Shown in pieces: positions 1 to 9,500 of a DNA stretch of 64,000 nt. Under the pieces are notes generated by a model. The model was not told the origin of the DNA and ran no database searches. It saw only the letters and a list, made by a program, of their open reading frames with translations. Source of the DNA: Laspinema sp. D2d (GTDB lineage: Bacteria > Cyanobacteriota > Cyanobacteriia > Cyanobacteriales > Laspinemataceae); NCBI RefSeq assembly GCF_025370755.1, contig NZ_JAMXFC010000006.1, forward strand, positions 144,585 through 208,584. Reading direction: 5' to 3'. The first letter of the stretch is position 1. The number at the start of each line of letters is the position of its first letter. The position numbers and the translations under genes were made by a program.

Positions 1-1707
<1,707 letters not shown>

Positions 1708-2069
1708 TTTCAGCCCTTCTATGACAGTTCCTGAAGTTCTGGCATTTTACCATCGGGGCTTTACCGTTTTCGAGGGGATTTTGGTAATGATGGGTTAAGG
1801 CAATATTTTTAGGCGTGAGAAATGAACCATTTGGGTGTAACCCTAACCCATGACAAATCAAGCTAAATTACGGCCTGGGGACAAGGGGTGTGGAAGAAAA
1901 AATCATGAAGTGCAACCTCACCTCCCTAGGGAAATTCTCAAGGTTTAGTCATTAATTAATTTGGAAATTGGCACTCACCCGGGTGTGGCCTGCAAAATGA
2001 CAGATCGATTAGGCCCTGCAAGAGTCAGAACATTGGTGACCAGGGGACTTTGCCCGCTGATGCGCTGCA
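1708..2069. other. Intergenic region between bioB and nblA
   Basis: About 360 bases with no convincing gene on either strand. It must hold the bioB promoter (minus strand) and the end of the nblA transcript. I see no strong terminator hairpin and no repeat. Confidence 0.4.
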
Positions 2070-2240
2070 CTATGCTGACTTTTTGAGCAGGTATTTGAAC
2101 ATATTATCTTTGACCATATTTTGCCGCAGGACTTCGAGTAAATATTCCTGGGCTTGCTCTTGAGTCAGGCCCCTGACTTGTTCTTTCAGTAGTTGGAGTT
2201 TAAATTCTTGTTCCAAGCTCAAATTTGTTGGCATATCCAT
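2070..2240 (-). CDS. nblA: Phycobilisome degradation protein NblA
   Basis: Small adaptor that binds phycobiliproteins and delivers phycobilisomes to Clp proteolysis during nutrient starvation. The 56-residue frame was found by translating the minus strand: it begins MDMPTNLSLEQEFKLQLL, continues with the helical stretch LTQEQAQEYLLEVLRQ and ends FKYLLKKSA. Length, the N-terminal LSLEQEFKLQ and the LTxEQAQEYL region are diagnostic of NblA. An AGGAG ribosome site (complement of 2248-2252) lies 7 bases before the ATG. It is transcribed divergently from the bilin lyase gene at 2470, so a degradation factor and an assembly factor share one 229-bp control region. Expression is probably induced by nitrogen or sulfur starvation, as known for nblA elsewhere. 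Confidence 0.95.
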   Translation of the reverse strand: MDMPTNLSLEQEFKLQLLKEQVRGLTQEQAQEYLLEVLRQNMVKDNMFKYLLKKSA

Positions 2241-2469
2241 TGGTTTGCTCCTGGTGGTTTCGTTGGTTATTTTTATTTACTACAGGAATAGACGGGTGAT
2301 CCGTTTAGTTTGCTCCTGGTAATTGTAAAGTATCATTAAGTTTGCTTGACAAACTGTCCAAAACGTACATTTTAAGATTTATTTTCGCTACAAAAGTTTA
2401 TCAAAGCCCTGTAAGCCTTATTATAAAAGGGAAAAAGCGCGGAAACATCAGCCAACGGAGATAAGCCTA
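2241..2469. promoter_or_regulatory. Divergent control region nblA / cpcS with a duplicated 13-mer
   Basis: This 229-bp gap must contain promoters for both nblA (minus) and cpcS (plus). The 13-mer GTTTGCTCCTGGT occurs at 2243-2255, where on the minus strand it includes the nblA ribosome site, and again at 2308-2320. The distal half (2330-2410) is AT-rich. I cannot assign -10/-35 elements with confidence. Confidence 0.5.
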
Positions 2470-3081
2470 ATGGACGCAATGGAGTTTTTTCGCCGGAGTG
2501 CAGGGAAGTGGCGATCGCAGCGCACGACCCATCACCTTGCTTTCCGACGAGCGGAACTAGGAGATTCAGAAATCCAGGTGGAAACCTTAGACAAAGATCA
2601 TCCCCAAGTCGTAGAAATCTGCGAGTTACATCAAATCGATCCCCAACGGGCAGTCGGTGGAGCCTTTGTCACCTGGGCGGGTTCAATGGAATGGGACCAG
2701 AATGATGAAAATCACTCAGGCTCCACCGTCTTTGCCTTGGTCCCAGAAGAGGACAACCCCAAAGCTGGAAAACTCCTCAGAGAGCGGGGTTATGCGGAGA
2801 TAGTGCCCGTGGCCGGTTTGTATGAAATGGATGAGGAAGAAGGTCTGATTCTAGTGACGGAATATGAAACCATGAGTGTCGTAGAACGGTTCTGGTTTGC
2901 CAGCCCGGATCTGCGCCTGCGAACAAGTACCGTCACACGGTTTGGGGGGTTCAGTACGGCTTCATTCTGTAGCGAAAGCCGGATCCAGGTCGAATCCAAC
3001 TCAGGTAGCAGTGATTCCCCCTCTGACTCTGACAAGAATGCCCGAACCACCCCCCAATTCCAATCCGCCTTCGGCTGGTAA
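2470..3081 (+). CDS. cpcS: Phycobiliprotein bilin lyase, CpcS/CpeS family
   Basis: Attaches phycocyanobilin to a conserved cysteine of phycobiliprotein subunits. The 203-residue product begins MDAMEFFRRSAGKWRSQRTT, the characteristic CpcS/CpeS opening, and carries further family stretches: VGGAFVTWAGSMEWD, LVPEEDNPKAGKLLRERGYAE, ERFWFASPDLRLRTSTV and FGGFSTASFCSE. The C-terminal 25 residues are Ser/Asp-rich and unconserved. It is divergent from nblA; the next gene may begin inside its last codons (ATG at 3038), and cpcG follows at 3969, so the block concerns phycobilisome building and dismantling. Subtype (S-I, U or S-III) cannot be settled from one sequence. Confidence 0.92.
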   Translation: MDAMEFFRRSAGKWRSQRTTHHLAFRRAELGDSEIQVETLDKDHPQVVEICELHQIDPQRAVGGAFVTWAGSMEWDQNDENHSGSTVFALVPEEDNPKAGKLLRERGYAEIVPVAGLYEMDEEEGLILVTEYETMSVVERFWFASPDLRLRTSTVTRFGGFSTASFCSESRIQVESNSGSSDSPSDSDKNARTTPQFQSAFGW

Positions 3082-3703
3082 TCAAAAGGAAGACCCGGGG
3101 AGTCCCGAAAACTCCCCCATCTCCCCCATCCCCCCTATCTCCCCCATCCCCCCCATCATGTCAGACCCCCTAGTCCGAGGGTCCGATTATCTCAATGCGG
3201 TGCGTCAGATTGCGATCGATCCGAGTACCATTTGGTCTGGTGGGGATATTATCGAGCGGATCCAAGTCTGTACCTGGATTGGAGAGCATATCGAAACGAT
3301 TAACCAACAACTCCGGGAGTATCTGGAAGCCTGCCATCAATGTTTTCCCGCATCTGAACGGCGGGAGGTCGTGATTTTTGCGGCCCCGATCGCCCCAGAC
3401 TATGGGATTGATGCCCTCTGCAATATCCTGGTAGATCCGGTGGCGATCGTCATTGATGTGGGCCGGACAGCACCTCAAGACTGGTTAAGCATTGTCGTCC
3501 ATGAATATGCTCATGCCTATTTGAGGTCCCCCGGACATGACTCCCGACTATTGGAGGTCCTGACTCATCTGTGTTTGGGACTGGGACTCGAACCCCCCAA
3601 TGCTACGGGGATGGATGAGAGGGCGATGGATCGGATGTTAAGAAATTGGCCGCACTGTAACGCAACTCCTGAACCCCTGGCCTTCTGGCAAGGTAACGGA
3701 TAA
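3038..3703 (+). CDS. Small HExxH putative zinc metallopeptidase
   Basis: Putative zinc-dependent peptidase of unknown substrate. From the ATG at 3038 the product is 221 residues. The core contains VVHEYAHAYL (H155-E156...H159), a classic HExxH zinc site, followed about ten residues later by HDSRLLEVLTHLCLGLG, which could supply a third ligand. There is no signal peptide, so it probably acts in the cytoplasm. The N-terminus (residues 1-40) is Pro/Ser-rich and encoded partly by the 9-bp repeat at 3113-3157; the ATG at 3158 (MSDPLVRGSDYL) just after the repeat is an equally plausible start. The 3038 start overlaps the lyase gene by 44 bases, suggesting coupling. No specific peptidase family is recognised. 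Confidence 0.65.
   Translation: MPEPPPNSNPPSAGNQKEDPGSPENSPISPIPPISPIPPIMSDPLVRGSDYLNAVRQIAIDPSTIWSGGDIIERIQVCTWIGEHIETINQQLREYLEACHQCFPASERREVVIFAAPIAPDYGIDALCNILVDPVAIVIDVGRTAPQDWLSIVVHEYAHAYLRSPGHDSRLLEVLTHLCLGLGLEPPNATGMDERAMDRMLRNWPHCNATPEPLAFWQGNG
3113..3157. repeat. Second minisatellite tract (CCCCCATCT-type units)
   Basis: Four to five units of CCCCCATCT/CCCCCTATC, the reverse complement of the unit in the bioB-bioY gap. It lies just before the ATG at 3158 and its length keeps the metallopeptidase frame open, so if translated it encodes SPISPIPPISPIPPI. Confidence 0.85.
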
Positions 3704-3968
3704 TACTTTTTGTGGCGAAATATTACAGATTGTTGCGTTCGGTGAGAAAAATGAAACTGATCTTACCGTCATCCCGTAATCTGAAGGATGTCTATTTATT
3801 GAAATCGGCAGTCAGTCGGTAGCAGTGACCGTTGAGCGCTACGGGTTCAAGCCATCCCTAGAACAGACCCAATTTGTCTTTCTAGGGGGTTCCCATACCT
3901 TAAGGGCCAATTCGCTGCATCTGCCACTGAAAGCAGAAGTTAAAATTTGAACTTACGGAGATTCTGAC
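3704..3968 (+). promoter_or_regulatory. cpcG upstream region with a short inverted repeat
   Basis: 265 bases without a gene. The arms CCCTAGA (3856-3862) and TCTAGGG (3881-3887) can form a 7-bp stem about 80 bases before cpcG. The ribosome site CGGAG (3956-3960) lies 8 bases before the GTG start. The cpcG promoter should lie here; no clear -35/-10 pair was seen. Confidence 0.4.
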
Positions 3969-4730
3969 GTGGCATTACCTTTGTTACAGTACGCTCCTAA
4001 GAGCCAAAACCAGCGGGTTGCTGGATATGAAGTGGGAAGCGATGAGCAACCCAAAATCTATACCACCGAAAACCTGCCCTCTCCTACCGAGATGGATGAG
4101 GTGATTTGGGCCAGCTACCGCCAAGTGTTCAGCGAACACCAAATCCTGAAGAGCAACCGCCAAACCTTCGCGGAATCTCAACTGAGATATGGTCAAATCA
4201 CCGTTCGCGACTTCATTCGCGCTTTGGCGACTTCGGATGCCTTCATTCGGCTCAACTACGAGACCAACAGCAACTACCGTTTTGCCGAAATTTGCGTACA
4301 ACGCATTTTAGGCCGCGACGTTTACAACGAACGCGAAAAAATTGCATGGTCTATCGTCATCGCCACCAAGGGTGTCGAAGGGTTTATCAGTGCTGTCCTC
4401 GATAGCGAAGAGTACCTGAACAACTTTGGGTACAATACCGTTCCCTATCAGCGTCGCCGGATTCTACCCCAACAGGCTAAAGGTGAAACCCCCTTCAACC
4501 TGAAAACTCCGCGTTATGGCGAATACCATCGCGCTCAGTTGGGCTTCCCACAAATCATCTGGCAAAGCCAAGTGCGCCGCTACGTTCCTCAAGACAAGGT
4601 GGCTCGTGCAGGCGATCCGGCCCTCTATATGGATATGGCGCGTAACCTCAACAACGGGAAAGGTAACCCCCCCAGCCGCGTTTCTACGTTCAATATGAAT
4701 TACGAAGCGTTGGTCCCCCGTAAGAAGTAA
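3969..4730 (+). CDS. cpcG: Phycobilisome rod-core linker polypeptide CpcG
   Basis: Linker joining phycocyanin rods to the allophycocyanin core on the thylakoid surface. The 253-residue product starts [17 protein letters not shown], typical of CpcG after Met removal, with a GTG start and a CGGAG ribosome site 8 bases upstream. The phycobilisome linker domain spans roughly residues 20-160 (stretches [71 protein letters not shown]). The tail [20 protein letters not shown] and the basic C-terminus are hydrophilic, with no membrane helix, so this is the rod-core type rather than the membrane-anchored CpcG2/CpcL type. It appears to be transcribed alone. Confidence 0.96.
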   Translation: MALPLLQYAPKSQNQRVAGYEVGSDEQPKIYTTENLPSPTEMDEVIWASYRQVFSEHQILKSNRQTFAESQLRYGQITVRDFIRALATSDAFIRLNYETNSNYRFAEICVQRILGRDVYNEREKIAWSIVIATKGVEGFISAVLDSEEYLNNFGYNTVPYQRRRILPQQAKGETPFNLKTPRYGEYHRAQLGFPQIIWQSQVRRYVPQDKVARAGDPALYMDMARNLNNGKGNPPSRVSTFNMNYEALVPRKK

Positions 4731-5199
4731 TTGCATTTTGCTCTGTTGAGCAATGTAATTCCCTCATCCCTGAAGTTAGGGGCTAGAGTCTGGGAAATTG
4801 TGGCAAGCTAAACCATAATTCTTAGTCTTTGGCCCCTAACTGTTTTAGGGCTGAGGAAACCCTTTGGAGGGCTTTACCCATTCTTCACATTTCAATTCAG
4901 GCCGTTGTTCGGGTAGCTCGTCTCAAAATCTTTACCTAGTCTGGATTTGTTATAGATTTAGCCTAAAAACTACTTTTTATAACAGCATTTAAGCCGGTTA
5001 TCTTTATTAAAACTTATTAATTTATCTCTTGACAATTTGAGTTTAAATAGAGTAAGACAGAAGCAGAAAACAGTTTAAATTAATCTGATTTAAACTGTCC
5101 CGAAAACTCAGATATCAGGCTGAAAATAACCATCAGGTCGGCATCTAGCCCCTAACCCCCATCAGGTGGGTTTTATCCCTCATTAACAGGGCCAGCATT
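4731..5199. other. Intergenic region after cpcG
   Basis: 469 bases with no gene. The first 150 bases hold overlapping inverted segments (TTAGGGGC near 4776 and GCCCCTAA near 4832; AACCCTTTGGAGGG near 4858) that probably end the cpcG transcript. The rest is AT-rich and must promote the downstream ATPase gene; a TTGACA box lies at 5029-5034 but no good -10 follows at standard spacing. Confidence 0.4.
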
Positions 5200-6555
5200 A
5201 TGATGGTTGATGCAAAGCAATTTTTTGATGCGACGAGTCCGAGTAAAACCTTATTTGTCGCTGATTCTGAACTGGATCAGAAATATTATATTGACTTTTC
5301 CTCCGTGCGCGGGGGCAAAATTATTGAGGATTTAAGGGATAACATTACTCTCTGGTCCCCGGAACAGCCCACCTGTCAACTGTTGACGGGACATATTGGC
5401 TGCGGGAAGTCTACGGAATTACTGCGCCTCAAAGCGGAGTTGGAACGGGAGGGCTTTCATGTGGTCTATTTCGAGTCATCTAAAGATTTGGAAATGGGCG
5501 ATGTGGATGTCGGAGATATTTTGCTGGCGATCGCCAAACGAGTCAGCGAAAGTCTCGATCGCCTCACCCTAGAAGAACCCAAACGGCTGAAAAGTATCCT
5601 TCAAGGTGCAGCCAAACTGTTACAAACAGAAATTACATTAGATGAAGTGGGCGGCACAATAGGTCCAGCTCAATTCACTGCCAATCAAGAAGGTATCACG
5701 GTTGTAGCAATGGGGATTGCTAAAATTACCGCTAAGGTGAAGCACAGTCCTGATCTGCGCAGCAAATTAAGAGGATATCTGGAACCCCAAACCAATGGGA
5801 TTATTGAGGCGATTAATAAAGAAATCCTTGAACCGGCGATCGCCAAGCTCAAGTTGCATGGCAAAAAAGGACTCGTGGCGATCGTCGATAATTTGGACAA
5901 GGTTGATAGTTCCCGGAAACCTTGGGGACGTCTTCAACAAGAGTACCTATTTGTCGATCGCGGTGAACAGTTGCGATCGCTCCACTGTCACCTGGTTTAT
6001 ACCATGCCTCTGGCGTTGCGCTTCTCCAATGACTTCGGCACCCTGATGGAACGCTTTATGATTAAACCCCAGATGCTGCCGATGGTCCCGGTGCAGTGTC
6101 GAGATGGGAGTGAGAACGCCGAAGGCATGGATCTCCTGCGTCAAATGGTCCTCGCCCGAGCTTTTCCCCAGTTGACTCCAGAAAAGCGTTTGGAAAAAAT
6201 TACGGCACTCTTTGAAGATGCACAGACCCTGGACCGCTTGTGCCAAGTCAGTGGAGGTCATGTCCGCAATATTTTACGAATCCTCAACGATAGCATTAAA
6301 AAGCAACGGGGACTCCCGATCACCCGTCAAACCCTAGAAGAGGTGATAGGTGCCTATCGCAACGAACGCACCTTAGCCGTAACTGATGAAGAGTGGGAAT
6401 TATTACGGCTGGTCATGGAACGAAAAAAGGTGTCGGGAGATGACGGCTATCACACCTTAATTCGCAGTATGTTCGTCTACGAGTATCGGGATGCGGCAGG
6501 GTCTTGGTTCGATATTAACCCAATTTTGGCATCAGCACAGGAGTGGAACTCATGA
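5200..6555 (+). CDS. P-loop ATPase, first gene of STAND cassette
   Basis: Cytoplasmic ATPase of unknown role, 451 residues. The Walker A motif GHIGCGKST lies at about residues 64-72 and a Walker B-like LVAIVDNLDKV at about 225-235. The stretch LCQVSGGHVRNILRILNDSI near residue 350 resembles the sensor/arginine-finger area of AAA/Orc-like ATPases, and the C-terminal 60 residues look like a winged-helix module. No membrane segment is seen. It overlaps the next gene by ATGA (stop 6553-6555, start 6552), which implies translational coupling and a joint function. Similar ATPases accompany cyanobacterial STAND/TPR proteins; the exact function is not known to me. Confidence 0.85.
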   Translation: MMVDAKQFFDATSPSKTLFVADSELDQKYYIDFSSVRGGKIIEDLRDNITLWSPEQPTCQLLTGHIGCGKSTELLRLKAELEREGFHVVYFESSKDLEMGDVDVGDILLAIAKRVSESLDRLTLEEPKRLKSILQGAAKLLQTEITLDEVGGTIGPAQFTANQEGITVVAMGIAKITAKVKHSPDLRSKLRGYLEPQTNGIIEAINKEILEPAIAKLKLHGKKGLVAIVDNLDKVDSSRKPWGRLQQEYLFVDRGEQLRSLHCHLVYTMPLALRFSNDFGTLMERFMIKPQMLPMVPVQCRDGSENAEGMDLLRQMVLARAFPQLTPEKRLEKITALFEDAQTLDRLCQVSGGHVRNILRILNDSIKKQRGLPITRQTLEEVIGAYRNERTLAVTDEEWELLRLVMERKKVSGDDGYHTLIRSMFVYEYRDAAGSWFDINPILASAQEWNS

Positions 6556-9500
6556 GTGAGAAGAGATCTGATGCGGATGTCATCAATCAGAATCAGCGGG
6601 CGTTGGCCGAACTGATTTGGGCGATTGAAATGTCTCAGGGACAATTTAAGCTGATGTTAGTGCGATGTAATTATATAACATTGCGCGAGATGTTGGTGCA
6701 ACAACTCCATAGTGAGTGTTCTTTAAACATTCGGGAGATTGTGCTAGAACCTACGGTCAAACAGGTGTATTCCACCTTGGGCGATCGCCTAGGGGATGAA
6801 ATCCCAGATGCTTTGATGGTGTTCGGGTTAGAGTCGGTGATTGCCTTGGATTCGGTGCTAACTTCTCTCAACCAAGTGCGAGAGGAATTTAGAAAAAACT
6901 GCCCCTTTCCTGTCATATTTTGGATCAATGACGAAGTGTCGGTGAAGTTGACTCGGTTAGCACCGGACTTTGAAAGTTGGGCCAGTTTGACTCATTTTGC
7001 GATCGCCCCACATGATTTACTCTCTGCCTTGAAGGAAGAGAACGATCACCTGTTTGCGGAAATTTTTGCTGCCGGGAATCAACGATTTGTTACAAATCAG
7101 GAGATTTTTGGCAAGCGCTATCCGTTTGAAATGATATTAGCATTGCAGGATTTAGAAAAGGCTAAACAGCCATTGAGTCCTGAGTTCCAAGCGAGTTTGC
7201 AGTTGGTGTGGGGTCGTGATGCTTATCGGAGCGATCGCATTGAGGAGGCGTTAGATTACTATCACCAGAGTTTACAATTTTGGCAAACTTGTGATACAAA
7301 AGGCTGGAAAGAGCGGGCGGGAGCAGTTTTTTATCATATTGGTTTGTGCTATGCTCGGGCTTCAGAACGCGATCGCCATCAGAATGACAGTTATTGGCAT
7401 CAAGCGCGACAGGCGTTTCAATCCGCTTTAGATTGTTTTGAGGAGGCGGAAAGACCCGAACTGGTGGGTCAGTTTATCGGTCAGCTTGGGGAAGTATTGC
7501 GCCAATTGAACGACTATGCCAGTTTGGAGGAACTCGCTCTAAGTGCGATTCAATTGCACGCAAAATTAGAGAATCGGGTAGAGTTGGCGCGGGACTATGG
7601 GTTTTTAGCGCAAGTGGCCCTCCATAAGCAGGAGTGGGATCATGCTAAGGAATTAGCAGAAAAGGCGCTGGAAATTTTAGCGTCGGACCCTCAGCAGAAA
7701 CAATATCAGGGATTATATTTGCTCCTGTTGGCGCGGAGTTTGCGACAACTGGGGGAACCGGAGGAAGCGGGCGATCGCCTGGAAGAAGCGGCGAACGGTG
7801 ACCCAGAGGATAATCCCCAATTATATATTGAAATTTTGGAGGAGTTGCGATCGCTGTACTATGAGCAATCGCAGTATGTGAAAGCGTTTGATCGCAAACA
7901 AGAACGACTGTCCATTGAGCAGCAATTTGGGTTGCGGGCGTTTATTGGTGCAGGACGATTGGAACCCCAACGACAAGCGCGATCGCAACCGATGCCAACA
8001 GAGTCTGCCGGAAGTGTGGCGCGAGAGATTCTTGCTTCGGGACGGCAAAAGGATGTGGAACGGTTAATCCAACGGATCGGCAGTACCCAATATAAGCTGA
8101 CGGTGATTCACGGTCCCTCGGGGGTGGGGAAAAGTTCCCTGGTGCAAGCGGGATTAGTTCCCGCATTAAAACACAAGGTGATGGGCGATCGGGATATGTT
8201 ACCTGTTTCCCAACGCTTATACACGGATTGGGCAAAAACTTTGGGGCAATTACTGGGTGAGGCCCTGGCACAACGAGGAATTCAGATTGAGACTATTCCT
8301 GATTCATTGGATCGGGTCCTGGAACAGTTGCGTCAAAATGAATCGAATTATCTGCTCACCGTGCTGATTTTTGACCAATTTGAAGAGTTTTTCTTTGTGT
8401 GTAAGGAACCAGAAAAGCGCTTAAAATTCTTTGAGTTTTTGGGAGATTGTTTTCAGATTGGTTTTGTCAAGGTCGTGCTATCCCTACGAGAGGATTATAT
8501 CCATTATTTATTGGCCTATAATTCCCTGCCTAGATTTGTGGCAATTAATAATGACATTTTGAGTAAGAATACGCTCTATGCCGTTGGAAATTTTTCAACG
8601 GCAGATGCAGCAGATATTATTCGCAGTTTGAGCGATCGGGCGCATTTCCCCTTAGAACCGCAATTAATTGAGGCAGTTGTCACAGATTTAGCTCAAAATT
8701 TAAATGAAGTCCGTCCCATTGAGCTGCAAATTGTCGGCGCTCAACTGCAAACCGATGATATTACAACAGTGGCAGAATATCGGCAACTCGGCCCTAATCC
8801 TAAAGAACAATTGGTCCGCGCTTATTTAGAAGAAGTGGTCCAAGATTGCGGTCCCCAAAACAGAGAAGTGGCTGAACTAATTCTGTATTTGCTGACCGAT
8901 GAAAATAATACTCGCCCCCTAAAAACTCGCAGCGAATTAGAAACAGATTTGAAAGTTTTAGTCACTGATTTAGTGAATGAACCCGACCGAATTGATTTGA
9001 TTTTGTATGTTTTGGTGAATTCAGGGTTAGTGTTTTTGTTGCCCGAATGTCCGAGCGATCGGTATCAATTGGTGCATGATTATGTCGTAGCGTTTATCCG
9101 CCAAAATCAAGGTCAGCAAGTCAAAAAAGAACTAGAAGAAGAACGGAGCAAAAGAAAACAGAGTGAAGAACGTCTACTGATTTTGCAAGATGCAAATCAG
9201 ATATTAGCTGAAGCCCAAAGGAAGGCAAGACGAATCGTTCGATTAGGGTTACTAGGATTCACGCTGATATCAGTCGGGGCCGGAGTTCTCTTATGGGAAG
9301 TCATGCAACAAGCTCAACAGACAGCAATCCGAGCTTTTAATTCTGAGTCAAAGGCACTATTATTATCAAATGCTCGCCTTGGAGCATTAATAGCAAGTAT
9401 CAATGCCAGCCAAATAGTTTTACAAACAAAAGCCTTGCCAAATAAGCTTAAACATGACACTATCCAGCAACTCCAAAAGATAGTTATGACTGACATCCAA

